Part shown: positions 1-5,529 of the stretch, in pieces
How the letters are laid out: the number at the start of each line of letters is the position of its first letter
Numbering within the stretch: the stretch's first letter is position 1
Origin: Oligoflexia bacterium
GTDB lineage: Bacteria; Bdellovibrionota; UBA1018
Assembly: GCA_903928955.1 (NCBI GenBank)
Contig: CAIYTD010000240.1
Coordinates: 1 to 8,573 of the forward strand
Length of the DNA: 8,573 nt
Reading direction: 5' to 3'
Program-made: the position numbers and the translations under genes
Notes under the pieces: model-generated
What the model was told of the DNA's origin: nothing
The model's database searches: none
What the model saw: the letters and a program-made list of their open reading frames with translations, nothing else

Positions 1-270
1 ACTGGATCAGGCATTCGGATCAAGCTCCTTGAGGCGCTCGCTTTTAAGATTCCTGTTTTAACGAATTCTGCAGCTGTGCAGCGCATGCATCCTGGGCTGT
101 CGCAGCTGCCTCTTCTTTTTTGCTTCGATCGGCCATCTGACTGGGCAGATTTGCTTTTGACTGAAACAGCATTTCAAACTAGGATGTTGTATCAGAAAAT
201 TAATTTTCCAAAAGAGTTAGAACCAGCTCAAGTCTATCGTTTTCTTAATTTTTTAGGCCAAAATATTTAA
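1..270 (+). CDS. Glycosyltransferase, GT4-like, C-terminal part (5' end outside window)
   Basis: The frame is open from base 1 to a TAA at 268-270, giving 89 residues with no start inside the window. The first residues, T-G-S-G-I-R-I-K-L-L-E-A-L-A followed by K-I-P-V-L-T, match the conserved block near the C-terminus of GT-B fold, GT4 (glycosyltransferase group 1) enzymes. In that family the glutamate of the EAL stretch contacts the nucleotide-sugar donor. After this block come the usual C-terminal helices, ending F-L-N-F-L-G-Q-N-I. Such enzymes act in the cytoplasm and transfer a sugar from an activated donor to a growing lipid-linked glycan, which fits the surrounding polysaccharide genes. 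Donor and acceptor cannot be told. The N-terminal acceptor domain is not visible. An internal ATG at 85 is not a real start because the conserved motif lies upstream of it. Confidence 0.85.
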   Translation, partial: TGSGIRIKLLEALAFKIPVLTNSAAVQRMHPGLSQLPLLFCFDRPSDWADLLLTETAFQTRMLYQKINFPKELEPAQVYRFLNFLGQNI

Positions 271-327
271 GGGCAGGTTTGAATATTTTGAATTGGACTT
301 TCTCTTGAATCACGCTAAGAATCTTGA

Positions 328-606
328 CTCAACACTTCTGATCCATCTGGAGAAGCCAGGACAATACTTCTAGAGTACTATTTTAAAAGAACTGTTTCTG
401 CTGATGACGTAGAAATGACTCAGGAGCTGAGTGTAGCTGGAATTCGCGAGGCGTGTTTTCTTGTATACATGCGTAAATTACCGCTGAGAGAGGCGAGTGA
501 AATTTTGAAACGGCATCATGACTTGGCGAAGCGGGAGTTTGGTAGCATGAGTGAAATAGGGATTCGTGGGCGCTCGCTTGCGGGGGATTACTATGATGAA
601 GATTAA
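328..606 (+). pseudogene. Unrecognised reading frame, probable 3' remnant of a gene (ATG-initiated part 415-606)
   Basis: One frame is open from 328 to a TAA at 604-606 (92 codons). The first usable start is ATG 415, giving 63 residues (M-T-Q-E-L-S-V-A-G-I ... D-Y-Y-D-E-D). No Shine-Dalgarno sequence precedes this ATG. The 29 codons before it also read like protein (I-L-L-E-Y-Y-F-K-R), so 415 may not be a true start. A second frame is open over 257-370 and also looks protein-like (F-E-Y-F-E-L-D-F-L-L-N-H-A-K). The two overlapping open frames suggest a frameshifted or 5'-deleted gene. The 415-606 part is richer in G+C than its surroundings and is predicted largely helical. Its stop overlaps the stop of the convergent phosphatase gene within TTAA. 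I do not recognise the family; a genuine small gene of 63 residues remains possible. Confidence 0.35.
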
Positions 607-1154
607 CCCGGGTAGGATTGCTCAGCGTGTGTTGATAAAATTATTTTGCTTGCTTCTAATAAAGATTGGACCGCCCAATCGGGCGTTGCAATCTTTTGGT
701 CTGAATAACCTTCTCCAATGATAAACGTTTTACAGCCAGCAGCCTGACCCGCTGCAATATCTGACCAGCGGTCTCCCACTAAGTACGATTTTGTGAAGTC
801 GATGTTCCATTTTTTTGCAGCCTCCAAAAGCATTCCGGGTTTTGGTTTTCTACAAAGGCAGTGATCGCTTCCAATATGATAGCAGGCATAGATCTCGTCG
901 ACTTTAAGCTCCTGGGAGATGAGCCGGTGCATCGATTCCGTGACTTCTAATTTTTGTTTGCCCGTTCTAATGTCTGGCTGATTGGTCACTACTAGAATGA
1001 GGAACTTTTGCGCTTTCAGCGCAGCCACACCTTCATGTACCCCAGGTAAGAATTTGTATTGATCGAGGGATTGAGGGGGGTATGTTTTCCCTTTTTCAAT
1101 GTAAGTCTCGTTAATGACTCCGTCTCGGTCTAAAAAAATTGCTTTTTGTTTCAT
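603..1154 (-). CDS. gmhB: HAD-IIIA phosphatase, D-glycero-D-manno-heptose-1,7-bisphosphate 7-phosphatase type
   Basis: This 183-residue protein shows the full GmhB signature. Motif I is D9-R-D11-G-V-I-N, with nucleophile and general acid. Motif II is V-V-T57-N-Q. The zinc-binding set is C91-x-H93 and C99-x-C101, with a shorter loop than in E. coli GmhB. R-K-P-K-P-G carries the motif III lysine (K103), and motif IV is V-G-D128-R-W-S-D132. GmhB removes the 7-phosphate (beta anomer pathway) or acts on the alpha anomer for GDP-heptose, feeding LPS core or surface-glycan heptose. It is the last gene of the minus-strand operon. I chose the ATG at 1154 because family members begin just before the K-A-I-F-L-D-R-D stretch. 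An alternative TTG at 1193 overlaps the preceding stop as TTGA and would add 13 residues. A different sugar phosphate substrate is possible, since such paralogues are common in polysaccharide loci. Confidence 0.85.
   Translation of the reverse strand: MKQKAIFLDRDGVINETYIEKGKTYPPQSLDQYKFLPGVHEGVAALKAQKFLILVVTNQPDIRTGKQKLEVTESMHRLISQELKVDEIYACYHIGSDHCLCRKPKPGMLLEAAKKWNIDFTKSYLVGDRWSDIAAGQAAGCKTFIIGEGYSDQKIATPDWAVQSLLEASKIILSTHAEQSYPG
661..697. terminator. Strong hairpin inside the 3' end of the phosphatase gene; possible terminator for rightward transcription
   Basis: An 8-bp outer stem (661-668 with 689-696) and a 5-bp GC-rich inner stem (672-676 with 681-685) are separated by two mismatches flanking an A-T pair, around an AATC loop. 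On the plus strand it ends in TTTT and lies about 55 nt after the stop at 606, so it could stop rightward transcription arriving from the first genes. On the minus strand it sits within coding sequence. The T-run is short, so terminator function is inferred. Confidence 0.4.
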
Positions 1155-1189
1155 TTCGATTTTTAGTCTACATAGAAAATGAGTTGTTT

Positions 1190-3070
1190 TCAAGTCGAAC
1201 AGCAGTAGGTCTTTGATTTTTTAAGTTGAATAAAATTCAGTGCATGTTTAAATCTTTGGGGATTAATTGAAAAAGGTGCATGCATGTAACTATATCTATC
1301 AGATGCAGCACGCCGATGCATTTTACTTCTCCCTGTAATGGTTATAAATTCGCATTGGGCAAAATGGCCAAGATTCGATTGCATGGAATAATTCTGATTT
1401 TGCTGAGCAACTAGGGCGATAATTTTACAATGAGGTTGGCAAAAAATTAAGTTCGAGAAAGCAGCTCCTCCTGGACCTGCAATAAGTTTTGCTTCTGAAA
1501 ATAACTGAACTTGCGAAAGAAATGAGAGTTGAGAAGGATCTATGATTTCAAAGCCAGCTTGAATGGCAACAAACTCGATCTCTTTAGAATTCAGAATGGT
1601 ACGACCTAATTGAGCAGTTCTTTTTAAAAAAATTTTTCGATTGGGTGCAGATGGAGGAGGAAGGTAAGATAAAATCTTATCTCGAATAAATTGAAGATGT
1701 TCATAGGAAAGAGCAGATCCTTCACTAAAGGGAATATCTAAGGAGTCGGGATGATAAGTATGCATAGAAGGGATATAGAGCTCTCGAATCATCAGTTTTT
1801 TCTTCGTATGAGTCCAAATAATATGAGATTGAGGGGCAATCAGAGCGAGAGATTCCTTCATGGAGGGGGCAATAGATTCGCTTACGATGAGCGGCAGATC
1901 TTTAAGATCTGGACATTCAAAAATGGATTTTAATCGAGGTAAGTATTCAATCAGCCAATGGAAATAATTTTCTGCAGACCTACCATTAAGCAGTATTGCT
2001 TTTTCAATGGTTTCGATTTCATTGACTTCTCCAAAGACAAGGCATTTGTCTTTTATCTTTTCTGATCCGTAAACATAGTTCCAATTTCCTGAGACGAAAT
2101 CGTGATTGGGATGAGCAGAGGGGTCGTGGACAAAAAATTCTTGAGAGCCTGTCAAAACGATGCTTCCAAATAGAATACAAGCATTATTTAATTGGAAAAT
2201 TTGTTCGGCTGGAGTTTTCACAGTTTTTTTTATAGTTTGAAGTCTGTTAGGATAAATAAATGGCAATGAAAAATAATAAGTACTTTTTGGTCTCAGATTT
2301 CTAATTCTGACATTATCGTTCTTGACATCGCTTTCAGCTGTTACGATATTTGAGAGCGATACCATGGGCAGATTTGAATTCACTTGTTTTATCTTATTGT
2401 AGTAATCTATTAAATGGTTGATTTCTTCTATATTTTTTGCTCCAAAATGGTTCTTTAAACAGTCTATAAAAATAGGAAAATATTTGGATAAATTATTTCC
2501 TAAAAATAATTTTTTTGCATTTTCTAGCGAAAGGAATCCGATTGGCTTACATTTATCTACGAAGCCGCAAATTTCGTTAGTTATTTCGTAAGAAGTTCCC
2601 GTTTTGGGGTCTGAGAAAAAAGGGGATGAATGGGTCCTTCTTGAAAGAAAATATTGATTACTATCTTTCAGGAGTAGCGCTTTCGAGTGAACAAAGCAGG
2701 CGTAGATTTCTATGTCACCCAATTGGTTGAAAATATTTGCCGACAGAGTAAATTCGAAACCTGTTTTTTTAGGGCATTGTTTCCCTAGCGCCTGCCTTAC
2801 GTCAGTGCGAATTTGGGAGAGCGATGATTTTAAGATAATTTTATTTTTATAAACAAGAGCAATGAATGCAGGTCTCGAGCAGGTTGGACGATGATAGGAC
2901 CAACCAGAGAATTTGAATTGAAATGCAGTGCTTTGTGGGGTTGTGCTTCTGTAGTTTTTAAACCATTTTAAAATTTTAAAGGGTCCAGCAGACAGCAAGT
3001 AGCTTGCGAAGTAAAGGAGTTCTATTTTTAAGTATTTTAGTTGATTCAGAAGATTTTGAAAGAAAGCCAT
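1190..3070 (-). CDS. GT61-family (DUF563) glycosyltransferase with N-terminal accessory module
   Basis: This is a 626-residue protein. The C-terminal half (about 340-600) carries the DUF563/GT61 hallmarks. These are E-N369-Y-F-H-W-L-I-E-Y-L-P-R-L, then R-K-I-F-L-K-R-T, E-I-E-F ... A-G-F-E-I-I-D-P, and L-F-S-E-A-K-L-I-A-G-P-G-G-A-A-F-S-N at 523-540. Many members have GPHGA where this protein has GPGGA. Residues about 50-135 form a separate beta-rich stretch (F-S-G-W ... R-P-A, then R-T-D-V-R-Q-A-L-G and G-F-E-F), like accessory modules seen in other polysaccharide glycosyltransferases. Residues 140-340 show nothing I recognise. There is no signal peptide; hydrophobic residues 17-30 are too short and broken for a clear membrane span. 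AGGA six bases before the ATG supports this start. It follows the acyltransferase by 11 nt and presumably transfers a sugar, possibly the acylated amino sugar made by its neighbours. Confidence 0.85.
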   Translation of the reverse strand: MAFFQNLLNQLKYLKIELLYFASYLLSAGPFKILKWFKNYRSTTPQSTAFQFKFSGWSYHRPTCSRPAFIALVYKNKIILKSSLSQIRTDVRQALGKQCPKKTGFEFTLSANIFNQLGDIEIYACFVHSKALLLKDSNQYFLSRRTHSSPFFSDPKTGTSYEITNEICGFVDKCKPIGFLSLENAKKLFLGNNLSKYFPIFIDCLKNHFGAKNIEEINHLIDYYNKIKQVNSNLPMVSLSNIVTAESDVKNDNVRIRNLRPKSTYYFSLPFIYPNRLQTIKKTVKTPAEQIFQLNNACILFGSIVLTGSQEFFVHDPSAHPNHDFVSGNWNYVYGSEKIKDKCLVFGEVNEIETIEKAILLNGRSAENYFHWLIEYLPRLKSIFECPDLKDLPLIVSESIAPSMKESLALIAPQSHIIWTHTKKKLMIRELYIPSMHTYHPDSLDIPFSEGSALSYEHLQFIRDKILSYLPPPSAPNRKIFLKRTAQLGRTILNSKEIEFVAIQAGFEIIDPSQLSFLSQVQLFSEAKLIAGPGGAAFSNLIFCQPHCKIIALVAQQNQNYSMQSNLGHFAQCEFITITGRSKMHRRAASDRYSYMHAPFSINPQRFKHALNFIQLKKSKTYCCST

Positions 3071-3074
3071 TTGA

Positions 3075-3078
3075 TCCT
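3075..3078 (-). promoter_or_regulatory. Shine-Dalgarno AGGA of the GT61 gene
   Basis: Read on the minus strand, AGGA lies in the 11-nt gap after the acyltransferase stop and four bases further on reaches the ATG at 3070. It is the clearest ribosome binding site within the minus-strand operon. Confidence 0.6.
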
Positions 3079-3081
3079 ATT

Positions 3082-3759
3082 TTAATACTGTTCTCTTTTA
3101 GATTTCGCATGAAATTCAAGATAAGGCTCAATAATTTCGAGCAGAACTGAAGACTGAGGAAGTTTGTCACGAAGGACGTATTCTTGAATTTCCTCGCTAT
3201 ATTTTGCATATCCAAATTTATCGATAGCATACTGATTGACTGAAAGAGGTTTTCCAGGAATATAGCGAGAAAAAGGTTTAATGTTTTTAATCACAGCAGC
3301 GCCTGTTGCAGCAATAGAGTAGGGTCCAATAATCGCATATTGATGGATGGTTGCCCCCATTCCTAAATTTGCGCCTTTCATAATGCGAGCCATTCCGCCT
3401 AAAGCAACCATATGCGTAATGACGACTTCATCTTCTAGAATCGCGTCATGAGAAATGTGTACGCTTTGCATCAGATAAATATTGTTCCCCAGCTGTGTGA
3501 TTTCACCATAACAAGGTTTTTCAATGCCTGTAAATTCTCGAATAATATTATTATTGCCAAGAGTAATTAATTTTTCTGATGAATCATACCGCGGATTTCG
3601 CGTATCCGCTCCTGGACTTCCAATCACAGCATGAGGCCCAATTAAATTATGATCACCTATCTTTAATGGGCCTATTAAAACGGTGTAAGGAAGAATTTCG
3701 TTATTTTCTCCTAGTTGAATATCGCCGGTTAAGATCGCTGTTGGATGGATTTTATTCAT
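3082..3759 (-). CDS. LpxA-like left-handed beta-helix acyltransferase (probable amino-sugar N-acyltransferase)
   Basis: This 225-residue protein opens with hexapeptide repeats of the LpxA type (I-H-P-T-A-I-L, then I-G-P-L-K-I-G-D and I-G-P-H-A-V-I-G-S-P-G). H101-I-S-H104-D105 matches the catalytic H-I-A-H-D of E. coli LpxA (H125/D126), and T-I-H139-Q-Y matches its A-V-H160-Q-F. LpxA H144 appears to be replaced by M123 (G-G-M-A). The C-terminal helical domain (from about 172) is shorter than in LpxA, which is about 262 residues long. LpxA O-acylates UDP-GlcNAc with R-3-hydroxyacyl-ACP. Here the place between an aminotransferase with a hydratase and a glycosyltransferase suggests N-acylation of a nucleotide amino sugar, as for FdtC/QdtC-type enzymes. 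Its ATG overlaps the hydratase stop as ATGA, and there is no good Shine-Dalgarno, so translation is probably coupled. It is probably not the housekeeping LpxA, since no fabZ, lpxB or lpxD neighbour is seen. Confidence 0.8.
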   Translation of the reverse strand: MNKIHPTAILTGDIQLGENNEILPYTVLIGPLKIGDHNLIGPHAVIGSPGADTRNPRYDSSEKLITLGNNNIIREFTGIEKPCYGEITQLGNNIYLMQSVHISHDAILEDEVVITHMVALGGMARIMKGANLGMGATIHQYAIIGPYSIAATGAAVIKNIKPFSRYIPGKPLSVNQYAIDKFGYAKYSEEIQEYVLRDKLPQSSVLLEIIEPYLEFHAKSKREQY

Positions 3760-4160
3760 GTGGTTGGTCTTTTGATGAGTGCAATTTCTTCGATTACAAT
3801 TTCACTGTTTTGATTGGTGCAAGTAGTGGAGAGCCGAATGAGTGAAGGCTTCGGAAATTCGGTAATGGTTACCATCGCTGTGACAGTATCTCCTAGAAAT
3901 ACAGGTTTTTTAAATGCAATTTCCTGTTTGAGGTAAATGGACCCTGGTCCTGGCAGGTGATTTGCTATGACTGCGCTAATAAAGGAAGCAACATAGAGAC
4001 CATGAGCTATTGGGCGACCAAAAGGGGAATTTTTTGCAAATTCCTCATTGAGATGGATGGGGTTGGTATCCATTGATAGATTCGCAAATGTAGCTAAATC
4101 TTCTTCGGTGATTTTTTTTGAAATTGAAGCAGTTGCTCCGATTTGAAGATTTTGAATCAT
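3756..4160 (-). CDS. MaoC/PhaJ-like (R)-specific enoyl-CoA hydratase
   Basis: This single hot-dog-domain protein has 134 residues, the same length as Aeromonas caviae PhaJ. The hydratase-2 motif is F-A-N-L-S-M-D31-T-N-P-I-H36-L with downstream G-R-P-I-A-H-G. D31, H36 and S62 fall at the positions of the PhaJ catalytic and active-site residues. G-P-G-S-I-Y-L and F-K-K-P-V-F-L-G-D are also family hallmarks. Such enzymes hydrate trans-2-enoyl-CoA to (R)-3-hydroxyacyl-CoA, dimerise and are cytoplasmic. The gene starts 16 nt after the aminotransferase stop, with only a weak AAAGAA-like binding site, and overlaps the acyltransferase start by 4 nt. There is no PHA synthase nearby. I infer that the (R)-3-hydroxyacyl product feeds the adjacent acyltransferase for sugar decoration. 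Supplying polyhydroxyalkanoate or another thioester pathway is the alternative. Confidence 0.85.
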   Translation of the reverse strand: MIQNLQIGATASISKKITEEDLATFANLSMDTNPIHLNEEFAKNSPFGRPIAHGLYVASFISAVIANHLPGPGSIYLKQEIAFKKPVFLGDTVTAMVTITEFPKPSLIRLSTTCTNQNSEIVIEEIALIKRPTT

Positions 4161-4176
4161 AAAACGTTCTTTCTAT

Positions 4177-5286
4177 TTAAGTTTTAAAGAATTTTTGAAT
4201 CGATTGACAAATGTATTCTATCATTTCTTCGGTCATTCCTGGCCAGATAGGGAGAGAGAGGATTCTACTTGCAAATTTCTCGGTCCGGGGTGCCCGGACG
4301 TGGCTTAATTGAGATTTGTATGCTTTTGATTGGTGAATAGGGATGGGGTAATGGATTAAAGTGGCGATTCCTTTTTCAGTTAGAAACTTCTGTAGTTCAT
4401 TTCGATGGTTGACTTCGATCACATACTGGTGAAAGACATGAGTGCTACCAATCTCTACTTGAGGTAGAGAAAGATTCGAAATGGAGGCTAGTCTTTCATT
4501 GTAAAGAGCGGCAATTTTTCGTCGGGCTTGATTAAATTCATCCAGATATTTTAGCTTGATAGTGAGGAAGGCAGCTTGGAGGGCATCCATTCGGGAATTA
4601 GTCCCTAAAAAATCATGTTCGTATTTAACAATACTTCCATAATTGCGTAACATTTTGAGGTGATTTGCTAAATATTCATTATCCGTTACAATACAGCCGG
4701 CGTCCCCTAAGGCTCCCAGGTTCTTTGTTGGATAAAAGCTATAGGTTGCTGCAGCGGTTTTGTATCCTGCAGTTTGGTCGTCACGGCTAGCTCCATGGGC
4801 TTGTGCGCTGTCTTCGATGATGGGAATAGAATAGGATTCTGCCCAATTTCGGATTTGCGTCATATCTGCCATTTGGCCATAAAGATGAACAGGGATAATA
4901 GCGGAGATATTTTCAGGATTTATTTTTTTTAAGTCATTGGTATCGAAAAGATACGATGGATTACAATCTACTAAGTCAACATTCTTTCCTGCTAAGGTGA
5001 TACCGAGAGCTGAAGCAATGAAACTATTAGCAGCTGTAATAATATTTTTTTTTGGGTCTAAGTCGAGTGCTCTGATTGTTAGACTAATTGCTTCGAGTCC
5101 ATTACCTACACTGATGCAGTGTTTTCTCTGAGTATATTGCGCAAACTTTTCTTCAAATTCCTCCACATAAGGGCCTAGAATATAATTCCCTGAATGAATA
5201 ATCTGATAGGATGCTTGATCTAGCTCATTAGCATAGACTTCATTCTGTGGTTGGATATTGTAAAAAGGTATGGTTGTTTTGAACAC
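4177..5286 (-). CDS. DegT/DnrJ/EryC1 PLP-dependent nucleotide-sugar aminotransferase (FdtB/QdtB-like)
   Basis: This 369-residue protein has normal length for the family. Motifs in order are G-N-Y-I-L-G-P-Y-V-E-E-F-E near the N-terminus, G-N-G-L-E-A-I-S-L at 61-69, V-H-L-Y-G-Q at 133-138, and I-I-E-D159-S-A-Q162-A-H-G-A, which contacts PLP. The Schiff-base lysine is S-F-Y-P-T-K188-N-L-G-A-L-G-D-A-G, followed by L-R-N-Y-G-S and N-S-R-M-D-A-L-Q-A-A. The combination G-N-G-L-E-A with P-x-K-N-L-G-A-L-G-D-A-G is typical of FdtB/QdtB, which aminate C3 of dTDP-3-keto-6-deoxyhexoses using glutamate; the exact sugar is not proven. The start is a GTG, as no ATG is near, an in-frame TAA lies four codons upstream, and no Shine-Dalgarno is seen. 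It is the first gene of the minus-strand operon. The rmlA/rmlB and ketoisomerase genes needed to make its substrate are not in the window. Confidence 0.9.
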   Translation of the reverse strand: MFKTTIPFYNIQPQNEVYANELDQASYQIIHSGNYILGPYVEEFEEKFAQYTQRKHCISVGNGLEAISLTIRALDLDPKKNIITAANSFIASALGITLAGKNVDLVDCNPSYLFDTNDLKKINPENISAIIPVHLYGQMADMTQIRNWAESYSIPIIEDSAQAHGASRDDQTAGYKTAAATYSFYPTKNLGALGDAGCIVTDNEYLANHLKMLRNYGSIVKYEHDFLGTNSRMDALQAAFLTIKLKYLDEFNQARRKIAALYNERLASISNLSLPQVEIGSTHVFHQYVIEVNHRNELQKFLTEKGIATLIHYPIPIHQSKAYKSQLSHVRAPRTEKFASRILSLPIWPGMTEEMIEYICQSIQKFFKT

Positions 5287-5292
5287 TTTTTT

Positions 5293-5320
5293 AGTTTATT
5301 CGTTTTTTTGGGCTGGTCAA
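5293..5320 (-). promoter_or_regulatory. Possible promoter of the minus-strand operon
   Basis: On the minus strand TTGACC (5320-5315) and TAAACT (5298-5293) are 16 nt apart, 5/6 and 4/6 matches to the sigma-70 boxes. The -10 ends only six bases before the GTG at 5286, so a transcript from here would be nearly leaderless. Another AT-rich -10 further upstream (around 5350-5358) cannot be excluded. Weak call. Confidence 0.2.
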
Positions 5321-5475
5321 TTGAAATTTTAATTTACCCTATTTTGTTGCATAATCTTATTTTTTAGTTTTGGTCGCCTAATAATCTAGAAAGCTTGCCC
5401 CCATACAGGAGCCTTTAAACACTAAAAATTAGCCTTGAATTTCGGAGTAGCGACCCATTAGTTCTTTAGAAAAGC

Positions 5476-5504
5476 TTAAAAATCGAGTATACAGCCACTA
5501 TAAA
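5476..5504 (+). promoter_or_regulatory. Possible sigma-70 promoter of the membrane protein gene
   Basis: TTAAAA (5476-5481) and TATAAA (5499-5504) are separated by 17 nt, matching the sigma-70 consensus at 4/6 and 5/6 positions. It would give a short leader ending in the GGAGG at 5520. In AT-rich DNA such a match has limited weight. Confidence 0.35.
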
Positions 5505-5519
5505 TGCGCACAAGTGCCT

Positions 5520-5524
5520 GGAGG
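5520..5524 (+). promoter_or_regulatory. Shine-Dalgarno GGAGG that fixes a TTG start
   Basis: A perfect GGAGG lies five bases before the TTG at 5530. No ATG start occurs close by in this frame, and an in-frame TAG is found at 5467, so this site is the main reason to start the membrane protein at TTG. Confidence 0.75.
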
Positions 5525-5529
5525 CTAAT

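Larger units (their letters stand above)
5287..5529. other. Divergent intergenic region between the minus-strand operon and the membrane protein gene
   Basis: This 243-nt region separates two genes read outward, so promoters for both sides should lie here. I see no protein-coding frame in it. Two near-identical direct repeats, TCTAGAAAGCTT at 5385-5396 and TTTAGAAAAGCTT at 5465-5477, each contain the palindrome AAGCTT and are 80 nt apart. They are candidate regulator sites but could be chance in AT-rich DNA. No JUMPstart/ops element was found. Confidence 0.5.

Noticed and set aside
481..540. L-P-L-R-E-A-S-E-I-L in the small plus-strand frame, reminiscent of sigma factor region 4 helices
   Set aside because: The resemblance covers only one short helix, and the following recognition-helix pattern is missing.
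2976..3845. Open frames overlapping the acyltransferase and GT61 genes (2976-3230 minus, 3579-3845 plus)
   Set aside because: They lie over or opposite clear genes with strong family motifs and show no recognisable protein features of their own.
3756..4160. A polyhydroxyalkanoate synthesis role for the PhaJ-like gene
   Set aside because: No PHA synthase, phasin or ketothiolase is near, and the gene is translationally coupled to a sugar acyltransferase.
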